Source: Fulvia fulva
Lineage: Eukaryota > Ascomycota > Dothideomycetes > Mycosphaerellales > Mycosphaerellaceae
DNA length: 64,000 nt
Direction: 5' to 3'
Assembly: GCF_020509005.1 (NCBI RefSeq)
Contig: NC_063019.1
Location: forward strand, 2,914,001 to 2,978,000
Shown one piece after another: positions 33,263-43,320 of the stretch. The notes below the pieces were generated by a model. That model did not search any database and was not told where the DNA came from. It saw nothing but the letters and a program-made list of their open reading frames with translations. Both the position numbers and the translations under genes were made by a program. Numbering within the stretch: position 1 is the stretch's first letter; each line of letters opens with the position of its first letter.

Positions 33263-33814
33263 ATGGCAGCGTGCACGCACGGCAGCGATCTCGGTAGGCG
33301 TATACAAGCGCTACCCGCGGAGCTCTACAACCACATCCTCGATGAAACCGCCCTGCCTGCGCCTGGCGAATCTCATCCCCGGCCTTGGCGCGATAGGATC
33401 CCGATCGGCCTTCACCTGAATCGGGCGTATCGCTCCGCCGCAGCAGACAGAATATACAGCAATTTGACAATCAAACTTCAGCGAAAGGAGGCCGGCAAAT
33501 TTACGAGGTGGTGGCTGACCATACACCCCGATCATGCTGCAATGATTTCCGCGATCCATCTCACAACGCCGAGCGATGCAAACCTTGCGAGAGCCGGGAT
33601 CCTTGAGCCATCAGACAAGCGGCCTTATTTGTACGCTCTCGCACGTATACTGAGCTGTCTTAGATGGATCGGTCATCTGAGGCCTGGAGAGCGGTGCAAG
33701 ATTGCGCAGCTGCTTCTTTCGCCACTGGACGATGGCCAGAGCGTACGGTGGCTCAGCCGTGAGCAGATCCTGCTTGAGGCAGAAGGTATGGTGTCCACAC
33801 GTACACGAATGTAA
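33263..33814 (+). CDS. Hypothetical protein with F-box-like N-terminus
   Basis: 183 residues from the ATG at 33263 (MAACTHGSDL). The opening 'IQALPAELYNHILDETALP' resembles the F-box-like first helices also seen in the 28.1 kb gene, followed by 'IPIGLHLNRAYRSAAADRIYSNL', typical of this type of fungal protein. No signal peptide, no membrane segment. The frame stops at 33814; a 3' intron extending it cannot be excluded. Function unknown. Confidence 0.5.
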   Translation: MAACTHGSDLGRRIQALPAELYNHILDETALPAPGESHPRPWRDRIPIGLHLNRAYRSAAADRIYSNLTIKLQRKEAGKFTRWWLTIHPDHAAMISAIHLTTPSDANLARAGILEPSDKRPYLYALARILSCLRWIGHLRPGERCKIAQLLLSPLDDGQSVRWLSREQILLEAEGMVSTRTRM

Positions 33815-34527
33815 CATGGTGGCTGATTTTATCTCGTAGACCGGTTTGGTAAGGCGGTCAGAGGCAGAATCTTTCTGTACGCCGGGCTTCTGTCGCGCAA
33901 CTTTAGCTGATAGCTGATCCGATGTGCACTGTCTGCGAGCAAGGATCTCAGGCCCGGAAAAATGAGCACAGAGCGAAATTCGACGACGGCGGTACTTTGC
34001 CTGAGCCTCAAGACGATACAGCCTTGGCTGATCGTTTGAGCGAACGGAAAGGGGGCGAGTACATGCTGGACGGGTGGTCGAAGTCTCGTAGTGGTACCCT
34101 GAGAGCGAGTATGTCCACATTTGACTTGATCCGTACGAATTGGAAGTCTGCAAAGAAGACTAGACGGCATGATTACTTGCAGAGATGGAGTACTTCTTGG
34201 TACAGACAGCCAAATTGAGGCAGCACCCTCGATCACATGCTGGACTTGCAAAATTTGCGGCCACGAGACAGTACCTAGGCAACAGGCTTTGGACGGCCAA
34301 TAGAAGGTGTGATGGTGGAGGCGAGCTTGTGTCTGCTGCTTGCCAGTGAATGAGACTGCACCGCTCCGCCTGAATACGCTGCACCAGTTCAGACTTCTTT
34401 TTCTCTCGTTCGGACCTCACCGCTACAACAACGACATCGAATTACCACAACCTCGCTCACCAAAGCTCATATCACAGCTACTACACCGCCGACAGTTACC
34501 TACCATCAAGACCTCTGCATCACCAAC
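33815..34527. other. Gene-free stretch, promoter of the BTB-like gene
   Basis: About 710 bp. One 98-codon frame (33922-34218) has no recognisable content and I do not call it. The right part is rich in C and A (CAAC-type), as in fungal leaders. Confidence 0.35.
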
Positions 34528-35309
34528 ATGTCGCAGCCATCGCCGCTCTCAGTCGCTGCCAAGCAACGCCTATTGTAAGATTCGCATGGTGGTACGCCAT
34601 GCACCTCTTTCTCGCTGACTTATGGCACAGAGAAGAGGGGAATATCGTCCGCGTAACCTTTGACGATAAGAGCGGAAATGCCCAGGACTATTACATTCAC
34701 GAGAACGTAATCGCAGAAGCATCCACCTCTCTTTTCGACGATATCGTGGCCAAAGAGGGAGCATTGCCACAGCTCGATCTCGGCGGTCTCGCAACTTTTC
34801 ACTCTGTGAACTATGACGACGAGGTGTACGAGTTGCTTGTTTACTTCATCGTCCACGAGGCCTTACCCGAGGCCAATGTTACGACTGAGCAAGAGAATCA
34901 AGCCACTCAACTGCTGCTTATCGAAGTGTGGAAGCTGGCTTACAATCTGAGAATGCCGAAACTGCAGAATGCGACTATGCTTGTACTTCTCCAATTTGCA
35001 TCACAGTATGCGACTCCGGCTGAAGGTGTACAGAACGTTCTCGAATGCTTCGAAGCGCCAGACTGGACCCCAGTGGAGCAATTTGTAGTGGAACAGGCTG
35101 CGCTTGGGATGCTGAAGTATAAGACCATCTCATTCTGCACTGATTGGCGCTCTGCACACGACACGGGAGATATTGAGATCAAGAAAGCCCTAGACAAGCT
35201 GATCCAGAACGACACAGTGTTCGACGACCGTGCAAGCGAGGGGCAGAGGGTCAAGTACATGGTCGACGAGGACGTCATGGATAGCGACGCCGACGACGAT
35301 TCAGAATAG
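34528..35309 (+). CDS. BTB/POZ-like protein, two exons
   Basis: Exon 1 (34528-34574, MSQPSPLSVAAKQRLL) is joined across a 56-bp intron (34575-34630, GTAAGA...ACAG) to exon 34631-35309, giving 241 residues. After splicing, 'NIVRVTFDDKSGNAQDYYIHENVIAEASTSLFDDIV' has the BTB strand-helix layout in which a ligand-like strand leads into a His-containing helix ('fxVHkxil...S'). It continues with 'YDDEVYELLVYFIV' and an alpha-helical BACK-like part. The C-terminus is acidic (DEDVMDSDADDDSE). Probable role: adaptor for protein-protein contacts, possibly Cullin-3 ubiquitin ligases. The domain is divergent, so the family call is moderate. Confidence 0.65.
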
Positions 35310-35846
35310 GAAATCGAGGGGAAAGACGCCCGTACTGAAGGCCAGAAAGCCAAATGAAACGTGGGTTGTAGGCTCTCATGGGCGTTGAGATCATGACGAT
35401 CCAGCTTTGCTGCGCATAGCAGGCACTTCGAAGCCCATGAGTCACTCCGTCCAACCAGTCCGGACTCGACCCAGAAGTATCTGATTTGGAATGGTGAGTA
35501 TCCACAAACGTAGGCAATGAAATCTCTGGCTGACTCAACGGTAGTTATCCCCAGGTACATCGAACTACCAGTCGATACCGCAAGACACCCTGAAGCTTCA
35601 TGCGGTCCGGAAGTCACTTGTGGAGAAGGCAGTACTGAAGCCATACGCAGAAGTCGGGTTTGCAGGCAAGTGTCCCCGACACATAAACCTAGCCTAGCTT
35701 CCACAAATACGGGAGGCTGGCGCTGCTCCAGTTCTTGTGAATTTTGCATGATCAATGCACAGTCTCGCAAATACCTTCACAGACAGCGTTGAGCATCCGG
35801 GAAGTCATTGAACATTACCGCTGAAATGACCGCACGAGCATACCAC
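35310..35846. other. Intergenic, convergent 3' ends
   Basis: About 540 bp between the BTB-like gene (+) and the DUF1593 gene (-). Nothing else seen. Confidence 0.4.
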
Positions 35847-37373
35847 TCACAGCTCATCCCTCCTCCTCACTCCTCTCCTTCCCTCCCCAATCAACGGGCT
35901 CCTCACCTTCAAAAGCACCATCCTATACCGTCTAATCGGAAACGGCCTCCCAGATCCCTTCACTTCCAGTATAACATGATACTCCTGACACACAGCCTGA
36001 ATTCCCAATCCCTCGTTCTGTACGGCCTCTGGAGCTCGACATGCCTCCTCTGCACTTGGCATCTTGATACTCGCGACTCGCCCCTCGTCCGTCAGGGTGA
36101 AGTTCAGCTTCGGGACCGTGGCGCCGCCTAGAGTTGCTGAGGGCTCGGAGTACTGGAACCATGAGAACTCTAAGGAGGAAGTGCGATTATCAGGGTCGTA
36201 AGTTTCGCTTCCATCCAGCGTGATGGTTTCCAGCGGATCAACGTCAAAAGAGATAGGAGCGCTGCCGCAGGACCCATTAACAACCACAACAGGAGGATGA
36301 CTCCCATTCAAATAATCCCCCCGAATCGACCACTGCACCCTCGCACTCATCTCATCCTGATACGCCTGTCTCCACCTCCAAATACTCGCTTGACTACTCG
36401 TATGCGTCTGATTATCAACTCCAATCACCGTATCCGCCGCATCGCTGTAAACATTCGTCTGCCTTGACGGATCCTGCAAAATGTACCTCCCACCCCAGCC
36501 TCCCCATTCCGCATGATCGAAAGGGCCGCCGTTGAGGCCGTTGTTCATCGTATGTAAGAGCGTGGGCGTATCGCCTTCCATAGAGTACTTGATATTAGGA
36601 TAATACGGGCCCAAGGGCCCGATCTGAAGATTTTGCGTGGCATAATCTTGCGAGACGAGGGCTGTATCGCTCCCGCCATTGTCGCTGGCCGTCATCCCCG
36701 TCCAGGCTGCGAGGTCGTATTGGTTGAAGCCGTGTTGGGAGACGATGTATGGGATTTGCGGAAAATTCAGGCGGATCCAGGGCCCGACGTTGTCTTGGTC
36801 GCTAATGGTGTAGAGGCGGATTTTGCGCACGAAGGTTTCGAGGTCGAGGGTGGTTCGCGCGTTGCGGGCGTGGGCGAGGGCTTCGCCTAGGACGTTTACG
36901 CCGCCCCAGGCTTGGATGTGGAGGATGTTGGTGGAGGGGAGGGAGTCTAGGACGTCGATGAGGTGGGAGGCGCCGGAGGAGAGGGGTTTGCCGATTGCTG
37001 CTGTGCCGTAGATGGGGTGGCCTGCTTTGACGATGGACTCGAGATACTCCTTTGTCGGGAACTCGCCAGCTGAGTGGAGGTTGAGGTTATCTACGACTTG
37101 GTCCCAGACGCTGGTGGTGTTGAGGATAGCTTCAGGGCGGACGGTGCTGTTGAGCCAGTATGATGTGGTCGCCACGATTCCTGTGATGTTGTACTGGTCT
37201 GAGTGGAGCAGCAAACGGACCAAGGACATGCTGTCATCGGGCTCGTTTGTGATGTCTGTGAGGACGAACACCTGGGGCTGGGTGTCGATCTGGATTGCTG
37301 GAGGACATTGTTGGGCTATGCTCAGACTTGCACATGCTAGTGTGGCTAGAAGGCATCGTTGTATGACCACCAT
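35847..37373 (-). CDS. Secreted DUF1593 (nucleoside-hydrolase-like / cellulose-binding) protein
   Basis: Intronless, 508 residues. Signal peptide MVVIQRCLLATLACASLSIAQ. The N-terminal domain begins 'VFVLTDITNEPDDSMSLVRLLL', the Asp-rich motif of nucleoside-hydrolase-like folds, followed by 'GIVATTSYWLN'. Further landmarks are 'ILHIQAWGGVNVLGEAL', 'RLYTISDQDNVGPWIRLNFP', 'EGDTPTLLHTMNNGLN' and 'EWGGWGGRY', which I associate with DUF1593 proteins. The last 130 residues look like the all-beta C-terminal domain usual in this family ('DVDPLETITLDGSETYDPD'). It carries several N-glycosylation sequons (NIT, NST, NTT, NQT, NGS, NRT, NFT), as expected for an extracellular protein. Its substrate is not established. 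Confidence 0.8.
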   Translation of the reverse strand: MVVIQRCLLATLACASLSIAQQCPPAIQIDTQPQVFVLTDITNEPDDSMSLVRLLLHSDQYNITGIVATTSYWLNSTVRPEAILNTTSVWDQVVDNLNLHSAGEFPTKEYLESIVKAGHPIYGTAAIGKPLSSGASHLIDVLDSLPSTNILHIQAWGGVNVLGEALAHARNARTTLDLETFVRKIRLYTISDQDNVGPWIRLNFPQIPYIVSQHGFNQYDLAAWTGMTASDNGGSDTALVSQDYATQNLQIGPLGPYYPNIKYSMEGDTPTLLHTMNNGLNGGPFDHAEWGGWGGRYILQDPSRQTNVYSDAADTVIGVDNQTHTSSQASIWRWRQAYQDEMSARVQWSIRGDYLNGSHPPVVVVNGSCGSAPISFDVDPLETITLDGSETYDPDNRTSSLEFSWFQYSEPSATLGGATVPKLNFTLTDEGRVASIKMPSAEEACRAPEAVQNEGLGIQAVCQEYHVILEVKGSGRPFPIRRYRMVLLKVRSPLIGEGRRGVRRRDEL

Positions 37374-38126
37374 TTTGGCAATGGGGTCGTGGACAATGTA
37401 ACCAGAGAGACATGACCTACCGTACTACATATGATGTCCTCGAATGGTGCTTCTCGGCCTCGTCTACACCAAAATGTGTGACGAGAAGAAGTGCCGTATG
37501 CTCGGTTCATAGAACGAGGCCAGCGAAGAAGAGGAGAAGGTGTCTCGGAAGTTGACGTGGATATATGGTCGTGTGCTAGCGTGTTGCGGCCGCGGGTCAG
37601 CGAGCCTCCGTTGGCAACAAGGGAAGGTGCAGCCGTCTGGCGGTCGATCACTCCTTGGCATGCATTCGAAGATGAGCTCTCGTCGTTTAGCCTCTTCTGC
37701 CCATCGACGTCGACGTTTCTGTTGCAGTATCGGACTCGTGCACAATGCAGCATCCTGACCAGGAACCAGAAGATTTGAGATTGGGGGAGCCGCCCCTGTC
37801 AATGCTCTGTGAACCGCAACGCCAATCAAAGCCTGTCGACATCTCACCAGAAAGGTCGTTGGTACGGAATATTGATCATAAAATGGTATATTACTGCTAT
37901 ACACTGGTCTTCTCATCTTCCACAAAGGCACTCGAGTCTCGCGAGACTCTTCTGTTCGCATCGCACGGCCGTCATTACACTCAACGCCAATTCCCATGCA
38001 GATGCCTTTCGTAACATGCCATGCGAGCCAAATCTCTCAATGCTCGTCGCTTGGTTGTGATATCCTGATCGCCGGAACCCTGGATGGATTTGCTTTCACA
38101 AAGTCCCTTCTCGCAATGCCAGCATC
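37374..38126. other. Intergenic, promoter of the DUF1593 gene
   Basis: About 750 bp between two minus-strand genes. No gene or repeat seen. Confidence 0.4.
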
Positions 38127-39190
38127 CTACTCTGGCACTTTCTTCCCTGCAAAGGCTGGTGGTCCGGTACCGCTTCGCGCTCGCCTTTCGCGTTCGCCGA
38201 GGCCTCCCTCTGGTACCTTGATCCTCAATGGCCGTCTCCCGCTCTCGAATCGTCCACTCGTTGCGCGCTCCCACTCGCTCTGCCCAGTCAAGCCCTCCTC
38301 CTTGCCTAGCCAGTATCGCTTGCTCGGGAGAGTGACCATGATCCTTCCAAGCTTGCCCTTCCACCCTGCGCCTTCTTCGCGTCCTACTCGGAAAGGTGAC
38401 TCTGCCATCGTTGGATCGCTCGAGTCGCTGTAGCTACCGTCTTGCGCGGACGTAGATGCAACATGTTGTCGCAAGATGCCCCGTGCGTACGACAGGACAA
38501 TGATGCAGAAGTAGAGCCTAACGATGGTAAAGGTCGCCAGAAGCGCAATGCTCGTCATGCTGTCGCTCTGTAGAACTGCGCCGCCGAGTCCGCCTGCAAC
38601 TTGCGAGTGTCCGTATGCGATCGCGTCTTGACCTGCGAACAGTCCGTTTGCTGGCTTCGCAACGACGTCCACTTGCGAGACATTCTTCTCCGGGTCTGTG
38701 AAACCGGCTGTCTCGTCCATGGTGTTGCCTCCCATCGCGCCTCCTCCTATGGGACTGTCCTTGCCGGGCTCTTGCAGATGTTGGGTCAGAAGCAAGAACC
38801 ACCCTGTGCCAAACAACGCAGTATATACGGAGCTAACGACCATGTCGATCACGTAGACATATGCCAGCGCGACATTCTTCAGCGGATGGTCCGGTCTCCG
38901 GATGCTGGGCATTAGCCACATGATCAAGCCGAGGACCACCAAGCAGTAGATGTAGTGCGATAGTTGCAGCGGGTTGAGGTGGTAGCCCGTGAAGATGGCG
39001 AGGATGCCATAGAAGCCGGTGACTTTGTTGATAAGGAGCGTGAAGTTGATGAACTCGGTGGCTGTGCGGAGGGAGATGAAGTGCAGGAGGCTCTGCAATA
39101 TGCCATGTTAGTATGCGCATCAGGGGGTATGCTATGACTTTGGCTGTGACGAACGCTTGGCTTCGGGAAGCGCAGTATCGAGGGCGCCAT
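38127..39190 (-). CDS. KEI1: Kei1, regulatory subunit of inositol phosphorylceramide synthase
   Basis: Exon 1 (39190-39155, MAPSILRFPKPS) is joined across a 62-bp intron (39093-39154; ACTAAC branch site, non-standard donor GTTCGT) to exon 39092-38127. The product is 333 residues. 'SLRTATEFINFTLLINKVTGFYGILAIFTGYHL' and the following three hydrophobic segments match the membrane domain of Kei1. A helix near residue 195 ('FTIVRLYFCIIVLSYARGI') precedes a hydrophilic tail rich in Arg/Lys/Glu. Kei1 forms the Golgi IPC synthase with Aur1, the target of aureobasidin A. Without the first exon the protein would begin at a non-ATG codon, which supports the intron. Confidence 0.85.
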
Positions 39191-40094
39191 GGTGGTGTGT
39201 GTATGGATATTGTTATCAGCGCAAGGCGCCAGGCCTTCTTTGCGTTGCGGTCGTCGTCAAATCGGGGGAGGGGTTGTATGCGCCGTCGATGTGAAGTCGA
39301 ATATGTCTGGGATGTGTGCAGGTGGTGTGGTGTGGTGTGGAGGGTGCAGATGTTTCAAGCGACGTTTGCCGGTGCTGTGGCAGGGAGCGTCGCTGTTGTT
39401 TCTTCAACTCTTCACCATCGGATCCTGGCCTGGCGGCTGCTCAGCTCGGCTTCGGGAACGAGCCTGCCGTGGGCCGTGGCTGACATCAACGCCTCCCTTG
39501 GCACCGCGACATCCTTGCATCATCCTTCAACAACATCGACCACCAGGCAGACAACACCTGGAATTTCTCTGTACCGCTGTTTCTCAGCCTCATTCTAATA
39601 TGGCAGTCGGGAGCATGGTGATGATGATGCCGACGATACGCCGTCACTGCGAATACGGTGTGCTACGTAAGTCATGTGTCATCCGGCTAATAGGTGGTGC
39701 TCGGTCGGCGAAGTGTTCTATCGAGCCTATCAGCATCCTACCGATAGCCTCCTATACCACACTCGAACGCCTGACAGCCTCTTGACCTCCAGACAGTGCA
39801 ATGCCTGTCGTCAGCAAGTCATGTCCGATGGCCTCGACCTCGGCCACATACAAAGAAGGACACAGTGCTATTGTCAACTTCCATGCTTTGTTCGCATGAG
39901 CTTACAAAGGCGTCCTTGTCTAGAAATAGGCCTGTTGTTCTCGTATAAGTTGAGAGACGCCCAGTGGCAGGCTCTGCTGGGCACCATTACTTTTCACTCC
40001 TTCATTTCCACCATCTACCACACTGCCGGACAGTGACATCGCGACTGCTGCAGGACAGCTCAACACTCACAAGACCTTTCGTAATACCGCTGAC
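39191..40094. promoter_or_regulatory. Bidirectional promoter region, KEI1 / zincin-like gene
   Basis: About 900 bp between divergent genes. A short (GTGTG)n run lies near 39325. Open frames inside show no family features. Confidence 0.35.
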
Positions 40095-41504
40095 ATGTGT
40101 AAAGATTTTTGCTGCTCCACTTTCCTGCAATACGAGGGCAAAGCTGACCCAAGCATCATCTGCGACCTGGATCATCCCATCGATCCCATCTTCACGCCCC
40201 AAAGCCTAAAGCTGTCCAAGGAGGACTTTGCAAAGGCTGCTCCAGCATTTCGTCTAGCCTCCAGAGCCCTACTAACGGATGCTGCTACTAAGTATCTGGT
40301 CACTATGTCTGAGGGCGACCTCTACATGGAGCGGCCAAATACTGAGAAACTCGCCAAAGGACGCAAGACTAACTGGCAGGAAGTCGATCGTTTGGATGCG
40401 ACGTTGATCGGCCTTACAGGATCACAAATGCTCGCACAGCGCTTGCGAACACCCTTTGTCAGACTGCTGAAATACCCACGGGCGTCTCACTCACGTGTCG
40501 TCAACCAGGAGATGCGATCAAGAGCAGGACGACTTATCACACGAATGATGGATATGGTCGACATCGTCTTCGACGGCTGTCGACCTACTGCTGAGGCTGT
40601 GACCATGTCACTGGAAGGGCCGCTGCCCCATCATCTACGGCGCCACTTCCCTCGCGGATCTCGCTCACATGTCAGCATACAAACAAGAAAGTTGGAGCAG
40701 TTGGAAGACCCCTCGCAGCCTGGGATTCGGCAGCTCGAGCTGGCACAAGTCTTGCTACATGAGTTCGCGCACGCTGTCCAGATTGCTGTCAATGGCGAGC
40801 GAATGGAAGAGGCTTACTACAAGAACAACTCTATGGCCGAAGCTGGGTTCGACTTCACAAGTGCAATCTTCGGTGGTATCATCGAAATCTCCTGCCCAAG
40901 GACCACAGTATGCAATACCTTCAAGGAGCGTTTTGCCTGGTCAGGCTCTGAATCTAGCATCCGTCAGCCTATGATGGCAGTATGGCCTTCGCCGCTGAAA
41001 CAGAAGTTATACGAGTACCTCCAATGCACTTTCGGAGCTCGTCTGGGCGACCTAAAAACTGAGCGTGTCGTGCAACTGGTTCACCCACTCTCGTTGCCAC
41101 ACATACAAAGCTTTTTCACCAACGCTTTCTGGGAACAGCAGTCCAGTAAGTACTCGGCGGCTACTATTACCCTTCGTAACGCGCCATTTTGGTACGCAGG
41201 CCTCGATTACGTTGATAAAGAAGCCAAATCTCATCTTTTCATGAGGATGTGGTCGATGCACGATCCCCTGATCCACGAGCGTTGCCCGGCTGACATCCAC
41301 GTAGCTGCTGGATGGCAAGCGAGGCATACTTGTAACAAGGAGGACCCAGCCGATGTCCTTGCGGACTCTCAGGGTATCTTGTGGCCTAAGAGCAAGAATC
41401 GAGGGCGAAAGCACCGTGAGAAGAGGCGTGCTGCAGCCATTCCCGTGGACGAGGTGAGGACGGAGGAACCGCTTGTAGGGAGCGACGAACCAGGATCTGT
41501 CTAG
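40095..41504 (+). CDS. Zincin-like protein with an HExxH motif
   Basis: Intronless, 469 residues. Residues about 215-230 read 'LAQVLLHEFAHAVQIAV', i.e. an HExxH zinc site inside a hydrophobic helix, followed about 25 residues later by 'NSMAEAGFDFTSAIFGG', where a Glu could be the third ligand (gluzincin-like spacing). No signal peptide. The tail is very basic (KSKNRGRKHREKRR). I know similar uncharacterised proteins in Dothideomycetes but no named family. It could be an intracellular metallopeptidase or an inactive relative. It is the last single-copy gene before the transposon block: an LTR starts 102 bp after its stop codon. Confidence 0.65.
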   Translation: MCKDFCCSTFLQYEGKADPSIICDLDHPIDPIFTPQSLKLSKEDFAKAAPAFRLASRALLTDAATKYLVTMSEGDLYMERPNTEKLAKGRKTNWQEVDRLDATLIGLTGSQMLAQRLRTPFVRLLKYPRASHSRVVNQEMRSRAGRLITRMMDMVDIVFDGCRPTAEAVTMSLEGPLPHHLRRHFPRGSRSHVSIQTRKLEQLEDPSQPGIRQLELAQVLLHEFAHAVQIAVNGERMEEAYYKNNSMAEAGFDFTSAIFGGIIEISCPRTTVCNTFKERFAWSGSESSIRQPMMAVWPSPLKQKLYEYLQCTFGARLGDLKTERVVQLVHPLSLPHIQSFFTNAFWEQQSSKYSAATITLRNAPFWYAGLDYVDKEAKSHLFMRMWSMHDPLIHERCPADIHVAAGWQARHTCNKEDPADVLADSQGILWPKSKNRGRKHREKRRAAAIPVDEVRTEEPLVGSDEPGSV

Positions 41505-41606
41505 CAGGCCTAGATCGTCCCATATAGAAGGTGAGTTGCTCCACAGTAAGTATTGAATCGCAAGTTACATTTTCCACAAGTGTCACCGAAGTCTAATCTG
41601 CACAAC

Positions 41607-41819
41607 TGTCACGGGCGAGGGGGCTACAGTGTGGTCGGGTAAAGACATATGTAGTTACGCGAGCTATCTAAGAAGTCTAAGGGAAGGCGAATAGATAAAG
41701 GAATCGGAAGGGCGCTAGCGGGCGTTGGCGGCCGCTAACGCGCGGAGTTGGTTGCGGCCAATGACGTCGATGTGTCGCGGGGCAGTGCGTGAAGTGAGTG
41801 AAAGGGCTGTCTCGTGACA
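41607..41819 (-). repeat. 3' LTR of chromodomain Gypsy element (Gypsy A)
   Basis: 213 bp bounded by inverted ends TGTCACG...CGTGACA, starting TG and ending CA. On its internal side lies a purine-rich tract on the minus strand (GAGGAGGGGGGGTAC), the expected polypurine tract. The matching 5' LTR is not in the window. Confidence 0.75.
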
Positions 41820-42005
41820 GTACCCCCCCTCCTCAAAGGAGCTCCTGCGACGTTGCTACTACGTTCAGTACTCGAAGCGTACAGTGGACCATTGCTGGTA
41901 TGACTGTTATTGCTTGTTTCAAGAGCTTGTTCATTATGTGCAGTGCGTGTCGCGGAGTGACAGTGACCATGGTCCCGTTTTCCAGGAAGTGGCGCCACTG
42001 ACTCC

Positions 42006-43320
42006 CTACAGGAAGCCGTTGTCTTGTAGAGTTGGTATGTGCGGGTTGAGGATCAACGCCAGACCATATTGGGTTGCCGGCTCGTCAAGACCGTCGAAGG
42101 CGGGCTTTGGTTTGTCAGGGTATCTCTGGTGGAAGGCTGACGCCGGCTCCTCGCATCCTGGCAACACTGCTGACCACTTGGCCCAGCTCTGGGTGTGCTC
42201 CTTCCATCGTACCATGTACCAAATGTCGTTATATCTGACCTTGGAGTCAACCAAGTCTTCGACTTCTTGCTCTTCGAATGCTTGGCCCTCGCGCTCGACG
42301 AACACAGGCGCCGGTGTTGGTTCTCGCTGTCCAGGCATTCCCTTCGTAGCGGCAGGCCTTAGTTTGCTCGTGTGAAACACGTTGTGTATCTACATGCCTG
42401 TCGTGAGCTCTAGTTCGTACGAGCGCCTGCCTATAGGCCTGGTGACCTTGAATGGCCCAAGGAACTTGTGGTCAAGCTTCTTGCTTAGGCGCGTGGTCTT
42501 GATGTCACGGGCATCCAACAGTACTATGTCACCAGGTTTGTAGGCGGGTACGGGCGCTCGCTTCATGTTAGCCGCGTCTGTAGTACGGCTCTGCGCAAGG
42601 GCGTGTGAGTCTCGGAGCTGCTCGAGTCGCTCGCGGCGCATCGACTCGAGTACTTATCTCATGTGCTGCCATGTGTCCTGCATGCTATCAACTAAGTTGT
42701 CGGCTGCTTCAACATTATGGACTTCTCTTGTAGTGACTTGCGGTTTGGCGAGGGTAGTGAACTCCATCCGTAGGTAACGCCCGGAGTCTACGAAGAACGG
42801 AGTCATGCCTGTGCTGGCTGACTCGTGGTTATTGAGGGCGAACTCCGCATCAGGTAGTAGCTCTACCTAGTTGTCTTGTTGATAGTTGCAGTATGCGCGT
42901 AGATATTGCTCGAGTGTTTAGTTTGTGCGTTCTGATTATCTATCTGTCTCCGGATAGAAGGCTGTAGAAAGATTTTGCTTAATGCTAAGCCGTGCGCAGA
43001 CACGGCGGAACAGCGCACTAACGAATTGTGTGCCGCGGTCGCTTACGGCTACTTCCGGTAGACTATGTGATAGGAAGATGTATTTATGAAAGAGGACTAC
43101 AGCGTGCTCAGCTTCTAAGCTGTTAGTTAGGATCAACCGCACTCGCTTAGTAAGTATATCAGTGACCGTCATGATGTGTTTGTACACTAGACCCGTCTCT
43201 AGGTCTTTGCTTGGCGGCAGCTCGACGATGAAATCCATAGCAATGTGCTGCTATTCGTGTCCTAGTGTGTAATAGGGCGACAATGTGCCCTACTTCAGAA
43301 GTCTCGAGGGAGTTGAGCGC
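42006..43320 (-). pseudogene. Gypsy A integrase and C-terminal chromodomain
   Basis: Segments 43238-42936 (integrase core: 'MDFIVELPPSKD', 'GTQF'), 42641-42390 ('YKPGDIVLLDARDI...LGPFKVTRPIG', the GPF region) and 42380-42006 ('EVEDLVDSKVRYNDIWYMVRWKEH', a chromodomain). They are separated by single in-frame TAA/TAG codons at Gln positions, consistent with CAA/CAG to TAA/TAG. Chromodomains on integrases direct insertion toward modified histones, often heterochromatin. No indels are apparent in these stretches. Confidence 0.75.
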
